This document shows positions 34,040 through 43,014 of a stretch of 64,000 nucleotides of DNA, one piece after another. A model generated the notes under the pieces. That model saw nothing but the letters and a program-made list of their open reading frames with translations. It had not been told where the DNA came from and searched no databases. Both the position numbers and the translations under genes were made by a program. The DNA is from [Eubacterium] infirmum (GTDB taxonomy: Bacteria > Bacillota > Clostridia > Peptostreptococcales > Anaerovoracaceae), in the NCBI GenBank assembly GCA_900450455.1, contig UGGN01000001.1, positions 744,001 to 808,000 of the forward strand, in the 5' to 3' direction. Position 1 is the first letter of the stretch. Each line of letters starts with the position of its first letter.

Positions 34040-34483
34040 ATGCAGATAATGGATAGAATCAAAGATTGCAACGGGTGTTCGGCTTGCATCGTAGGATGCA
34101 AAGATTCTGCAATCAAAATGGAATATGACGGCGAAAAGAAGTTCCCTTTGATTAACGAAGGAGCGTGTAGCAAGTGTAATAACTGCGTACTTTACTGTCC
34201 GCTTTACATGCCGGTCGAACTTCCTAAACTGGAGGACTTCTATGAGTATAATAATGAGTTTTATCACAGAGATATGCCAAAGGTATACAGACAAACTATG
34301 CGAGACCTTAGGGACGGTAAACAGGTTACATTTGCCGGAACACTTTGTCAGATAGCGGGACTTAAAGCCTTGATGGGTGATAAGCTCAATGAGAATTTGA
34401 GCCTGAAACCACTATACTGTGATCCCGAAAATCCCGAAAGGGAAGAGTGCAGGTCTTGCGAATTTGTCAGTCAGCAGTATTAG
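34040..34483 (+). CDS. Small iron-sulfur protein related to the F420-hydrogenase beta family
   Basis: A protein of 147 residues. Two 4Fe-4S clusters are indicated by CNGCSACIVGC near residue 12 and CSKCNNCVLYC near residue 45. The rest (VTFAGTLCQIAGLKALMG near residue 96, then CDPENPEREECRSC) recalls the start of the coenzyme F420 hydrogenase/dehydrogenase beta family, which is normally 300-400 residues long. It is thus either a miniature member or a decayed one, though the frame is clean. It sits 14 bases before an AEC transporter gene. The electron partner is unknown. Confidence 0.65.
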   Translation: MQIMDRIKDCNGCSACIVGCKDSAIKMEYDGEKKFPLINEGACSKCNNCVLYCPLYMPVELPKLEDFYEYNNEFYHRDMPKVYRQTMRDLRDGKQVTFAGTLCQIAGLKALMGDKLNENLSLKPLYCDPENPEREECRSCEFVSQQY

Positions 34484-34497
34484 AATAGGTTGGACGG

Positions 34498-35439
34498 ATG
34501 TTAAACAGTTTTGTAATTGCCTTTGAAGCTGTGGTACCTATGTTTATTTTGGTCGGCATTGGAATGCTGGTCAGAAAATCAGGTCTAATTACAAAGGATG
34601 AAAATCGCAAGTTTAATAAAATCGCTTTTAAGGTGTTCTTTTCGGCTTTGATGTTCAACAGTATATATAGCAACGGCATAGACAAAGCGGTCAACTATAG
34701 ACTTATGCTTTATGGTATAATAGCGGTGCTGACCGTTTACATTTTGACTACAATCTTTGTTCTCAGGGTAGAGAGCTCCAACCCGACCAGAGGCTCGTTG
34801 ATTCAGGCTATATATCGAAGCAACTTTGTCATTATGGGACTTCCTATAGTCTCGAGCATCAGCGGTGCAGGAGAGCTTGCGGGGGCAGCTTTGATGATTG
34901 CGGTAATCATACCGATATACAATATCGTGGCAATTTTGACATTGGAGTATTATGGTGGCGGCAAGGCGAATCTGAAGGATATGATGATCAAGCTTGCTAA
35001 GAATCCTATGCTCGAAGGTGCGTTACTGGGTATTTTAAGCGTTGTGCTGGGAATAAAGCTGCCGATATTTCTGGAAAAGCTGGTTTCCGATATGGCGGCG
35101 GTTGCAATACCTCTCACACTGGTAATCCTTGGTATATCGTTTGAGTTTTCACAGATAAAAGAATGTGGTCGCAATCTGTTTTTTGCTGTAGTCGGAAGGC
35201 TCATAGCAGTACCGGCATTTGCACTTACTGCAGCAGCTTTGATAGGGTTTAGGGGGGCAGACTTTGTAACTTTGATTGCTATATTTGCCTCACCGTCTGC
35301 GATAGCGTCGTACACAATGGCTGAGAATATGAACTGTGATGGGGTATTGGCCGGTAATTCTCTTATAGTTTCATCCCTGTTTTCGAGCATAACAATGTTT
35401 TTTTGGATTTTCCTATTCAAAAGCTTAGGCATTTTCTAG
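34498..35439 (+). CDS. AEC-family transporter
   Basis: A membrane protein of 313 residues with about ten hydrophobic helices in two blocks, characteristic of the auxin-efflux-carrier (AEC) family; conserved Pro/Gly positions include YRSNFVIMGLP near residue 105. Bacterial members are often carriers for malate, lactate or other organic acids. It lies between a small Fe-S gene and mrp on the same strand. A second, divergent member occurs at 36915-37859. Confidence 0.9.
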   Translation: MLNSFVIAFEAVVPMFILVGIGMLVRKSGLITKDENRKFNKIAFKVFFSALMFNSIYSNGIDKAVNYRLMLYGIIAVLTVYILTTIFVLRVESSNPTRGSLIQAIYRSNFVIMGLPIVSSISGAGELAGAALMIAVIIPIYNIVAILTLEYYGGGKANLKDMMIKLAKNPMLEGALLGILSVVLGIKLPIFLEKLVSDMAAVAIPLTLVILGISFEFSQIKECGRNLFFAVVGRLIAVPAFALTAAALIGFRGADFVTLIAIFASPSAIASYTMAENMNCDGVLAGNSLIVSSLFSSITMFFWIFLFKSLGIF

Positions 35440-35487
35440 GAATATAGTTGATAATATAGAGTAGATATAGACAGAAAGGAGAATTTT

Positions 35488-36309
35488 ATGTCAAGTTGTA
35501 ATAGTGATTGCGGTTCATGTGGAAAGGACTGCGGAAATAGAGATACAGGAATTCCAATCGCTGAAATGAATGTTAATAGTGACGTTAGAAAGGTCATAGG
35601 AGTAGTTAGCGGTAAGGGTGGCGTAGGTAAGTCATCGGTTACATCGATGCTTGCTGTTGCAGCGGCACGCGCAGGAAAGAGCGTTGCAATCCTTGACGGA
35701 GATATTACCGGACCCTCAATTCCTAATACATTTGGGCTGGAGCAGCGCGCTGAGGGAGACGGAAAGACTCTGTTCCCTGTAATAACCAAGGAAGGCATCA
35801 AGGTTATGTCGGTCAACCTGCTACTAGAGAACAAGACAGATCCTGTTGTTTGGAGAGGGCCGGTTCTAGGCGGAGTTATCACTCAGTTCTGGAGCGATGT
35901 AATTTGGGGAGATGTAGATGTGATGTTTGTCGACATGCCTCCCGGAACAGGAGATGTTGCACTTACAGTATACCAGTCGTTACCGATTGACGGTATCGTA
36001 GTCGTAGCATCACCTCAGCAACTGGTTGGAATGATAGTAGAAAAGGCAACTAAGATGGCTGATATGATGAGCATTCCAATTCTTGGATTAGTTGAAAATA
36101 TGTCATACTTCAAATGTCCTGACTGCGGAGGAGAGCATAAGATTTTTGGAGACAGCCATATCGATGAGATTGCAGCAAAGCATGGTATTAAGAATATCGC
36201 AAAGCTTCGCATTGACCCTGAGCTTGCAAAGGTATGCGACGAGGGAAGAATAGAAGACTATAAATGTGAGGATATCGAGCCTCTAGCAAAGATTCTCATA
36301 GAAGACTAA
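35488..36309 (+). CDS. mrp: Mrp/NBP35-type P-loop ATPase (Fe-S cluster carrier)
   Basis: A protein of 273 residues with the deviant Walker A motif GKGGVGKSS near residue 43 and Walker B-like FVDMPPGTGD near residue 148. A Cys-rich N-terminus (SCNSDCGSCGKDC) and CPDCGG near residue 210, of which the latter is the CxxC used to bridge a 4Fe-4S cluster in the dimer. The family carries and transfers Fe-S clusters. AGAAAGGAG precedes the ATG. An intrinsic terminator follows. Confidence 0.93.
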   Translation: MSSCNSDCGSCGKDCGNRDTGIPIAEMNVNSDVRKVIGVVSGKGGVGKSSVTSMLAVAAARAGKSVAILDGDITGPSIPNTFGLEQRAEGDGKTLFPVITKEGIKVMSVNLLLENKTDPVVWRGPVLGGVITQFWSDVIWGDVDVMFVDMPPGTGDVALTVYQSLPIDGIVVVASPQQLVGMIVEKATKMADMMSIPILGLVENMSYFKCPDCGGEHKIFGDSHIDEIAAKHGIKNIAKLRIDPELAKVCDEGRIEDYKCEDIEPLAKILIED

Positions 36310-36330
36310 GAACAAAAACTAGATGTTTAA

Positions 36331-36365
36331 GGGCAGGACCATGTTTAAGGTTCTGTTCTTTTTTT
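36331..36365 (+). terminator. Intrinsic terminator after mrp
   Basis: GGCAGGACC and GGTTCTGTT form a stem around an eight-base loop, followed by a T-run. Confidence 0.8.
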
Positions 36366-36375
36366 AAAAAAAGTA

Positions 36376-36404
36376 TTGACAGTTAAGTTAGTCTTTGCTA
36401 ATAT
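36376..36404 (+). promoter_or_regulatory. Promoter of the DUF2325 gene
   Basis: TTGACA at 36376-36381, a 17-base spacer and TAATAT at 36399-36404. An 18-base palindrome lies nine bases downstream, over the expected transcription start. Confidence 0.7.
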
Positions 36405-36412
36405 AATCATAC

Positions 36413-36430
36413 AGTTAGTTATAACTAACT
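36413..36430. promoter_or_regulatory. Perfect 18-base palindrome, candidate operator
   Basis: AGTTAGTTATAACTAACT is a perfect palindrome covering the predicted start of transcription. Its shape recalls operators of DtxR-type metal-dependent repressors (TTAGG-type arms), which would imply repression by iron or manganese. The repressor gene is not in the window. Confidence 0.6.
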
Positions 36431-36530
36431 GATAAGAGCTTAATATGAGTGGAGCTACCTCTGATTTATAGCTTTGGTCACATTTAACTCGAATTATATA
36501 TCACTTTAATTCTCGATTGGAGGGCGTGAG

Positions 36531-36812
36531 GTGAGTGTCGTAATAATTGGAGGTAATGAATGTATGAGCCATAGATACGAGCAAATTTGCGGAGAGTACG
36601 GATGTAGCGCTAAGGTTTATACAAAAGAGAAGGGCGCTATTAAGAAGAAAATCGGTTCTCCGGACATGCTCATTTGCTTTACAGGAACTGTATCACATAA
36701 GATGGTTAACGCTGCAAAAACAGCAGCAAAAAAAGAGGGTATTCCTGTAGCACACTGTCACAGTAGCAGTGCTACGGCTTTAGCAGAATTACTAAAAGAG
36801 TTAACGCAATAG
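36531..36812 (+). CDS. DUF2325 family protein
   Basis: A small cytoplasmic protein of 93 residues, start MSVVIIGGNECM, with a Rossmann-like beta-alpha pattern and conserved Cys/His residues (CFTGTVSH near residue 50, VAHCHSSS near residue 74). DUF2325 proteins are often linked to iron-uptake loci such as feo in Clostridia; their biochemical role is not known. The GTG start has GGAGGG six bases upstream. A strong promoter with a palindrome and a 100-base leader with no other gene precede it; a bidirectional terminator follows. Confidence 0.85.
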   Translation: MSVVIIGGNECMSHRYEQICGEYGCSAKVYTKEKGAIKKKIGSPDMLICFTGTVSHKMVNAAKTAAKKEGIPVAHCHSSSATALAELLKELTQ

Positions 36813-36876
36813 CATATTTTATATGCGTCAAACGGTAGAAAATAATTTTTCCTTTTGGCTTTACAATTCACACAAT

Positions 36877-36907
36877 AAAAAAACGCATGTATATAGTGCG
36901 TTTTTTT
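36877..36907. terminator. Bidirectional intrinsic terminator
   Basis: Seven A, CGCA, a nine-base loop, TGCG and seven T make an 11-pair stem between the convergent DUF2325 and AEC genes. Confidence 0.85.
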
Positions 36908-36914
36908 ATTTGTG

Positions 36915-37859
36915 CTAAATTCCATATATTTTACTCAAAAGCGTTGCTGCAATAGGCAAGGTTATCAGTGAAAATGTTGTTGTTAACGCTACTCCTTCTG
37001 CAACGAGATCTGCATTGTGTCCTTCTTTTGCGGCAACTCCGACTGAGGCAACTGCACAAGGAAAACATGATGAAAATACGAGAGTAAGCTTTGCTCCCGA
37101 TGAGATTGGCAGCCAGTTTACTGCAAGGAAGGTTATAAGCGGAACAAGGATAAGGTTTATCAAAGAAGCTTTGATAAGATCTTTGTTCTTTAGTATAGAC
37201 ATAACATTGCTTCCGGCAAGTTGTATTCCGACAATAATCATCGAAAGCGGGATTGTTGCATCGCCAATCAAAGATAGAAAATCAATGACCGGATTTGGCA
37301 AGTGTATCCCTGAGAACAGTATAACAACACCTATCAGTGCAGCAACTATACAAGGGTTAAGAGCTGACTTGATTGTCTGCTTAAGATCATAATTACTGTC
37401 ACGTCCGATGTTCATCTGGAATATTGCAATTAAATATAGGTAGATATTCAGAGGAATATTTGCAATTACGATAAGGAAGAATATGTAATCTCCGAAAATC
37501 GCTTTTGTTATAGGAAAGCCCATGAACCCCGTGTTTACTGCAGTCATGACTACCATGAGAACGCCAATGTCTGCAGAAGGAGTATTCTTTAGCAATTTGC
37601 TCAAAAAATATGCGATTAAAGGCATGACAATAAAGAAAACAGTAGCTCCTATAAGCACTGTAATCGTATCGCTAAATAGTTCGCGGTTCAACTTTCCTGT
37701 TGCCATAGCATGAAGAATCATTGCAGGGGATGTAATAAGAATCAAAAGGTCCACTAGGTATTTATTTGATTCGGAGGGCAGAATGCCGCGCTTATTTGCA
37801 AATAAGCCGACGAAAATCATTGCAAAGATGACCAGAATTTTTATTAAGATGGTTAACAT
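36915..37859 (-). CDS. AEC-family transporter (second copy)
   Basis: A membrane protein of 314 residues with about ten helices and the AEC pattern (MGFPITKAIFG near residue 113, VGIQLAG near 215, CAVASVGVAAKEGHN near 275). The ATG at 37859 is preferred because AGGAGA sits four bases before it, while the upstream ATG at 37871 precedes that site. It differs strongly from the AEC protein at 34498, so it is a separate lineage rather than a recent duplicate. Organic-acid transport is likely; the neighbouring gene for a hydroxy-acid dehydrogenase on the other strand would suit lactate or glycolate. Confidence 0.9.
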   Translation of the reverse strand: MLTILIKILVIFAMIFVGLFANKRGILPSESNKYLVDLLILITSPAMILHAMATGKLNRELFSDTITVLIGATVFFIVMPLIAYFLSKLLKNTPSADIGVLMVVMTAVNTGFMGFPITKAIFGDYIFFLIVIANIPLNIYLYLIAIFQMNIGRDSNYDLKQTIKSALNPCIVAALIGVVILFSGIHLPNPVIDFLSLIGDATIPLSMIIVGIQLAGSNVMSILKNKDLIKASLINLILVPLITFLAVNWLPISSGAKLTLVFSSCFPCAVASVGVAAKEGHNADLVAEGVALTTTFSLITLPIAATLLSKIYGI

Positions 37860-38062
37860 GGTTCTCCTCATATTCTTATTGTAATGATATGTATTATAGC
37901 ATAAAATATTTATAAGAAGAAGTTTTGATACAGCATGTTTTTACTTAGGAGTTGTAATTAAGATGATGGCAAGACGAGTACGGTGAATTTGAAGAATAGC
38001 TGCAGTGCATAATTTGACATAACTGGCTAAGTTTGTTAAATTTGAATCGGAGGAAGAAATAC

Positions 38063-39046
38063 ATGGGAAATTTATGTAAGCTATGTAAGGTTTGTGATGG
38101 AAAGGCATGTAAGAATACTATTCCTGGTCCGGGAGCAAAGGGAACCGGAGATGTCGCAATTAGAAATTTTGAAAAGTGGCGTGATGTACGCGTAAATATG
38201 GATACGCTCGTTGAAAAAAAGACGATAAGTACTGATTTCAAGCTTTTCGGTAAAGAGTTTTCCGCTCCGATATTTGCAGGACCTATTGGTGCCGTAAAAA
38301 TGCACTATAGCGATGAATACGATGACAGAAGCTTCAACAAGGTTTTGATTAAAGCATGTAATGAGGCAGGAATTGCCGCTTTTACGGGTGATGGAATGGA
38401 TGACGATCAGATGGTTTCAGGCTGCGAGGCCGTGAAGGAAGCCGATGGGCGTGGAATTCCAACGATTAAACCTTGGAACATCGAGATGATTAAGAAAAAA
38501 ATCGAACTTACCAAGGAGGCTAATGCCTTTGCGGTAGCGATGGATATAGATGCTGCAGGACTTCCATTTTTGAAGAATTTTACACCTCCGGCAGGCAGCA
38601 AGTCAGTCGAGCAACTTAGAGAGATTGTTAAGCTTCTTGACGTACCTTTCATAGTTAAGGGGATAATGACACCTAAAGCGGCGCTAAAGGCAAAGGAAGC
38701 CGGAGCTAGTGCAATAGTTGTTAGCAATCATGGAGGTAGAGTTCTCGATCAGTGTCCGGCAACTGCAGAGGTCTTAGAGGACATAGTTAAGGCTACCAAC
38801 GGTTCTATGAAAATCTTTGTCGACGGAGGTATAAGAACGGGTGTTGATGTTTTCAAAGCACTTGCGCTTGGAGCAGACGCCGTAATTATGGCAAGACCGT
38901 TTGTAAGTTCGGTCTATGTCGGAGCAGGTGAGGCTGTAAAGGCGTTTGCCGAAAAGCTTAAGAGCGAGCTTGAGGATACGATGGCTATGTGCGGAGCCTA
39001 TTCGCTTGATGACATCAGTCGCGATATGGTCAGCATTTTTAAATAA
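38063..39046 (+). CDS. FMN-dependent alpha-hydroxy-acid oxidizing protein
   Basis: A TIM-barrel flavoenzyme of 327 residues. Landmarks: the phosphate-binding/substrate block AGPIGAVKMH near residue 80, the FMN Lys in PFIVKGIMTP (about 205), the catalytic His in VVSNHGGRVLD (about 225) and FVDGGIRTGVDVFKALALGA (about 262). Relatives oxidise L-lactate, glycolate or other 2-hydroxy acids. The N-terminus has a Cys-rich stretch (CKLCKVCDGKAC), a feature of clostridial members. The ATG at 38063 follows CGGAGGAAG; a TTG at 38033 is too far upstream of it. rdgB starts 19 bases after the stop. Confidence 0.9.
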   Translation: MGNLCKLCKVCDGKACKNTIPGPGAKGTGDVAIRNFEKWRDVRVNMDTLVEKKTISTDFKLFGKEFSAPIFAGPIGAVKMHYSDEYDDRSFNKVLIKACNEAGIAAFTGDGMDDDQMVSGCEAVKEADGRGIPTIKPWNIEMIKKKIELTKEANAFAVAMDIDAAGLPFLKNFTPPAGSKSVEQLREIVKLLDVPFIVKGIMTPKAALKAKEAGASAIVVSNHGGRVLDQCPATAEVLEDIVKATNGSMKIFVDGGIRTGVDVFKALALGADAVIMARPFVSSVYVGAGEAVKAFAEKLKSELEDTMAMCGAYSLDDISRDMVSIFK

Positions 39047-39065
39047 CTTTTGATATGGAGAAAGA

Positions 39066-39668
39066 ATGAAAACTATAATTGCTGCGTCGAAAAACGAGCA
39101 TAAGATAAGGGAAATAACTGCGATAACTGAGAAGTACGGTATGAAAGTTATTTCAAGGGATGAAGCGGGAATACCCGATTTTGAGATAGAAGAAGACGGT
39201 GAAACCTTTGAGGAAAACTCCTATAAAAAGGCCTATGAGATAATGAAGTACTCCAATGAGATAACTATAGCTGACGACTCAGGATTAGAAGTGGAGTATT
39301 TAAACGGAGAGCCCGGCGTTTACTCGGCCAGATATGCAGGGGACAATGCAAATGATAAGAAAAATAATGAAAAACTTTTGTGCATGCTCGATGGAGTGAC
39401 ATATACCGATAGACGTGCTAAATTCGTTTCCGTTATAACTGTTGTTTTCCCTGATGGGGAGACATTGGTTGCAAGGGGCGAGTGTTCGGGTCACATAATA
39501 GATAGAGAAGAAGGGGAGTTTGGCTTTGGCTATGATCCTCTATTTATCCCAAACGGATATCAGAGGACATTTGGGCAAATGAATGAAGAGACAAAGAACA
39601 AAATCAGCCATAGAGCAAAGGCTCTTGAAGAAATGGAGAGATTGCTGAGTGAAAGAGGCGGGATATAG
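39066..39668 (+). CDS. rdgB: XTP/dITP diphosphatase (RdgB/HAM1)
   Basis: A pyrophosphatase of 200 residues that removes non-canonical purine nucleotides (ITP, dITP, XTP) from the pool. Typical motifs are IIAASKNEHKIREI at the start, ADDSGLEV near residue 68 with the catalytic Asp, GEPGVYSARYAG, and EFGFGYDPLFIP near residue 150, with SHRAKAL close to the end. It is full length. The following membrane-protein gene begins 13 bases downstream. Confidence 0.95.
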   Translation: MKTIIAASKNEHKIREITAITEKYGMKVISRDEAGIPDFEIEEDGETFEENSYKKAYEIMKYSNEITIADDSGLEVEYLNGEPGVYSARYAGDNANDKKNNEKLLCMLDGVTYTDRRAKFVSVITVVFPDGETLVARGECSGHIIDREEGEFGFGYDPLFIPNGYQRTFGQMNEETKNKISHRAKALEEMERLLSERGGI

Positions 39669-39681
39669 AAATAGTGAGCAT

Positions 39682-40503
39682 ATGACAATCAAGAAAAAGT
39701 TTTTTCGAATGATATATCTAGGCATCAAAGAGTATCAGGATCCATACTATCAGGGAATCCCTGAGCAGATTGCCTTCTATTTTATATTGTCAATTTTTCC
39801 AAGCATAGTTCTGCTGACACAACTTCTAGGTGTTTTCAACCTCTCGATAGATCTGATGCAAAATTGGTTTGAGAAGAACTTTTCGAGTGAGGCGATGTCA
39901 TTTTTAAACAAAATATTTGAGTTTCATCCGCAGACGACGACCAATTTCTTTCTGATTTTGATGGCAATCTGGGCGGCATCGAGAATACAGTTCATACTGC
40001 TTAGAGTACTGAATTACAGTTATTCGGACGGACAGGAATTCGGCAATTTTTGGCTTGACAGATTGCGTTCAATGATGGCTGTTGTAGTCACGGTAATCGC
40101 TATGGTATTCATTGTAATCGTTCTCGGATACGGAGAACTTGTTCTGGAATTTCTAGCAACTCGCCTGCAGATAAATAGCAAGGTCGACTGGATTTGGACA
40201 TTCCTTCGTTGGCCTATTGCAGGGGCTCTGTACTTCTTTATAATATTTCTGAATTACTATATGTTACCAAAGTGTAAACTAAAGGCGAGGAGCGTGGTTC
40301 CGGGCACTATATTCTGTGCAGTCGGAATGCTCGTTGTTACGATATTCTACTCGAGATATACAACTAGAGCAGTGACCAATAATATTCTTTATGGGTCCAT
40401 GGCAAGCTTGTCAATTTTGATGTTCTGGTTATACTTTATATCCTGGGTGTTTGTTCTTGGAATCATCCTGAACAAGGTTTGGGCTGATATGAAGGATCAG
40501 TAA
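39682..40503 (+). CDS. YihY/BrkB family membrane protein
   Basis: A membrane protein of 273 residues with about six hydrophobic helices in the YihY/UPF0761 pattern: an amphipathic start, AFYFILSIFPSIVLL near residue 30 and repeated long helices up to the C-terminus. The family is poorly characterised; earlier links to serum resistance or RNase BN are not general. The ATG at 39682 is chosen since the GTG at 39649 lies inside rdgB, but neither has a strong ribosome site, so the start is uncertain. Confidence 0.88.
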   Translation: MTIKKKFFRMIYLGIKEYQDPYYQGIPEQIAFYFILSIFPSIVLLTQLLGVFNLSIDLMQNWFEKNFSSEAMSFLNKIFEFHPQTTTNFFLILMAIWAASRIQFILLRVLNYSYSDGQEFGNFWLDRLRSMMAVVVTVIAMVFIVIVLGYGELVLEFLATRLQINSKVDWIWTFLRWPIAGALYFFIIFLNYYMLPKCKLKARSVVPGTIFCAVGMLVVTIFYSRYTTRAVTNNILYGSMASLSILMFWLYFISWVFVLGIILNKVWADMKDQ

Positions 40504-40508
40504 ATGTT

Positions 40509-40550
40509 AAAAAACCGCTATGCGTGCTCTAAGCAGCGTATAGCGGTTTT
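40509..40550. terminator. Bidirectional intrinsic terminator
   Basis: AAAACCGCTATGCGTGC and its complement form a long stem with one unpaired base and a five-base loop, flanked by A and T runs. It separates the convergent YihY-family gene and serA. Confidence 0.88.
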
Positions 40551-40575
40551 ATCGTTATAGTCAAAGTGGACTCTA

Positions 40576-41739
40576 TCAGTCTGTCGTCAAGACGCGCACG
40601 CGCAGAACTTCAGGAACCTTTGGAATCTCAGCAATATTGTCATCCGTTGCAAGCAGTGCATATCCGTATTCACCACGTGTAGCACCTGCTATAGCAGTGA
40701 TATTTTTGTCTGCGAACATTGCAGCGGCAAGCTTTACCGGGTATGGTTCGTTTTTCGTTATTATAGCAACTCTGGTCTGATTTCCGATGGGACCAAGGTT
40801 GACAGTCGGGAAGTTAACAGAGTTCTTAATGTTTCCATTCTCAAGGTAATCCATGATTTCCTCTGCAGCCATCATAGCGCAGTTGTCTTCAGCTTCCTCT
40901 GTGGATGCACCGAGGTGAGGCATGCAAACAACGTCCTCTCTTCCGATAATGCCGTTTGTGGCAAAGTCCGTGATATACTTAGAAACCTTTCCTGATTCCA
41001 AGGCGTCTATCATAGCGGATTCGTCAATTAGCTTGTCTCTTGAAAAGTTAAGAAAAATAGCACCCGGCTTAATGTTTGAAAGAAGCTCAGCATTGAACAT
41101 TCCATTTGTGCTTGGGAGCGATGGAAGGTGAAGGCTGACATAGTCAGACTTTGCCAAAGCTACCTCAGGTTTCGCCTCAATCTTAACCGATGCGTCAAGG
41201 CGAAGTGCTGAGGGTACTCCAATGTAAGGGTCGTAGCCTATTACATTCATGCCTAGGTCTACTGCGGCATTGCATACCAAAATTCCGATTGCACCAAGAC
41301 CGAAGACGGATATGGTTTTTCCTTTAAGCTCGCTTCCTGCGAACTTACTTTTACCCTTCTCGACCTCCTTGCCGATGTTATCGCTCTCATTTCCGGCAAA
41401 AGCGTTTGTCCAAGCGATGGCCTTATCCAAATTTCTTGCTGCCAGAACCAGCGCTCCGACAACCAGCTCTTTAACCGCATTAGCATTTGCACCCGGGGTA
41501 TTGAAAACTACGATTCCCCGGTCAGCACATGATTCTAAAGGAATATTATTTACACCGGCACCGGCTCTTGCGATGGATAGAAGTGACTCGTCAAACTTCA
41601 TATCGTGCATAGCCTGACTGCGTACGAGAACTCCGGCAGAACCGTCTATCCCGTTTGTACCGTCTGCTATCTCATAGGCGTCTGTAAAGCGAGCAAGCCC
41701 CGCCGGGGAAATTTTGTTAAGCGTTGAAATCTTATACAT
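40576..41739 (-). CDS. serA: D-3-phosphoglycerate dehydrogenase
   Basis: First enzyme of serine synthesis, 387 residues, oxidising 3-phosphoglycerate to 3-phosphohydroxypyruvate. The NAD fold has VFGLGAIG near residue 145, the catalytic Arg lies in NFSRDKLID near residue 233, and the His lies in MPHLGAST near residue 280. A short C-terminal ACT-like domain (about 320-385) could allow serine feedback. The minus-strand GGAGG site lies six bases before the ATG. serC, the next pathway enzyme, is divergent across a 190-base gap. Confidence 0.92.
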   Translation of the reverse strand: MYKISTLNKISPAGLARFTDAYEIADGTNGIDGSAGVLVRSQAMHDMKFDESLLSIARAGAGVNNIPLESCADRGIVVFNTPGANANAVKELVVGALVLAARNLDKAIAWTNAFAGNESDNIGKEVEKGKSKFAGSELKGKTISVFGLGAIGILVCNAAVDLGMNVIGYDPYIGVPSALRLDASVKIEAKPEVALAKSDYVSLHLPSLPSTNGMFNAELLSNIKPGAIFLNFSRDKLIDESAMIDALESGKVSKYITDFATNGIIGREDVVCMPHLGASTEEAEDNCAMMAAEEIMDYLENGNIKNSVNFPTVNLGPIGNQTRVAIITKNEPYPVKLAAAMFADKNITAIAGATRGEYGYALLATDDNIAEIPKVPEVLRVRVLTTD

Positions 41740-41836
41740 TTATAGCCTCCTAAGCATTTATATTTAATCCTTAAGCTTTGTTGTAAGCTTCACTGAAATA
41801 TAGCACTAAAGTCACTCAAATTATTATAGCACCGCA

Positions 41837-41865
41837 TTGCGTAGCTTTCAATATAGTGATAAAAT
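41837..41865 (+). promoter_or_regulatory. Promoter of the serC-apgM operon
   Basis: TTGCGT at 41837-41842, a 17-base spacer and TAAAAT at 41860-41865. An AGGAGG follows at once but has no start codon in range. Confidence 0.6.
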
Positions 41866-41929
41866 AAGGAGGATTTATAACTAGAATCAAAACTCGATTT
41901 ATATAATATAAGCTAAAGGAGAAATAAAC

Positions 41930-43012
41930 ATGGGAAAAAGGGTTTTTAACTTCTCGGCGGGACCATCCGTATTGCCGCTTGAGGTGATGGAGGATGCTGC
42001 AGCCAATTTGACTAATTATAAGGGCTGTGGACAGTCTGTTATGGAGATGAGCCACAGATCGAAGGATTTTCAGCAAATCATAGATGATGCTGAGGCAAAT
42101 CTCAGAAAGCTTATGAACATACCCGACAATTATAAGGTCCTATTCCTTCAGGGCGGCGGAACACTACAGTTTTCAATGGTGCCTATTAACCTTTTGAGAA
42201 ACTCCAGGAAGGCTGACTACATAGTAACCGGAAACTGGGCAAAGAAGGCTGCTGAGGAGGCTGAGAAATTCGGTGATATCAAGGTAATTGCAAGTTCTAA
42301 GGATGAGAACTATACATACATTCCTAAGATAAATAGAGACGATATTAGAGATGATGCAGATTATGTTTATATCTGCCTTAACAACACTATCTTTGGCTCA
42401 CACTTTCCATACATCCCGGAGACGGGAGATATTCCTCTGGTTGCAGACATGTCAAGCTGTATACTTTCAGAGGAAGTTGATGTAAGCAAGTTTGGACTGA
42501 TTTACGCAGGAGCGCAGAAGAACATTGCACCTGCAGGAGTCACCATCGTTATCATTAGGGAGGATCTTCTGGGTTTTGCACCTGAGAATACTCCAATTTA
42601 CCTTGATTACAAGACACATGCAGATAAGGATTCGATGTACAATACTCCACCTTGCTTTACAATATACATAGCAGGAGAGGTATTTAAGTACCTTGACCGA
42701 CTGGGTGGTATCAAAAAGATTCACGAAATCAATGTCAAGAAGGCAAATATGCTATACGACTACATTGATTCAAGCGATTTCTATAAAGCACCTGTTCGCA
42801 AAGAGGATCGCTCTCTCATGAACGTTGTTTTCGTTACGGGAGATGAAGCTCTTGACAAGAAGTTTATCGCAGAGGCGAAGGAGAGAGGACTTATTAACCT
42901 TTCAGGTCACAGAATACTTGGTGGAATGCGTGCAAGCATATATAATGCCATGCCTGTTGAGGGCGTAGAAGCTTTGATAGAATTCATGAAAGAATTTAAG
43001 GAGGCTAATTAA
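41930..43012 (+). CDS. serC: Phosphoserine aminotransferase
   Basis: A PLP enzyme of 360 residues that converts 3-phosphohydroxypyruvate and glutamate to phosphoserine. The start RVFNFSAGPSVLPLEVMEDA is diagnostic, the PLP Lys lies in YAGAQKNIAPAG near residue 200, and HRILGGMRASIYNAMP closes the substrate site. AAAGGAGAAA precedes the ATG. apgM begins two bases after the stop, so the two are coupled. Confidence 0.96.
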   Translation: MGKRVFNFSAGPSVLPLEVMEDAAANLTNYKGCGQSVMEMSHRSKDFQQIIDDAEANLRKLMNIPDNYKVLFLQGGGTLQFSMVPINLLRNSRKADYIVTGNWAKKAAEEAEKFGDIKVIASSKDENYTYIPKINRDDIRDDADYVYICLNNTIFGSHFPYIPETGDIPLVADMSSCILSEEVDVSKFGLIYAGAQKNIAPAGVTIVIIREDLLGFAPENTPIYLDYKTHADKDSMYNTPPCFTIYIAGEVFKYLDRLGGIKKIHEINVKKANMLYDYIDSSDFYKAPVRKEDRSLMNVVFVTGDEALDKKFIAEAKERGLINLSGHRILGGMRASIYNAMPVEGVEALIEFMKEFKEAN

Positions 43013-43014
43013 GC

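Noticed and set aside
35436-35882. Minus-strand frame opposite mrp
   Set aside because: It lies over conserved ATPase motifs on the other strand and has no ribosome site.
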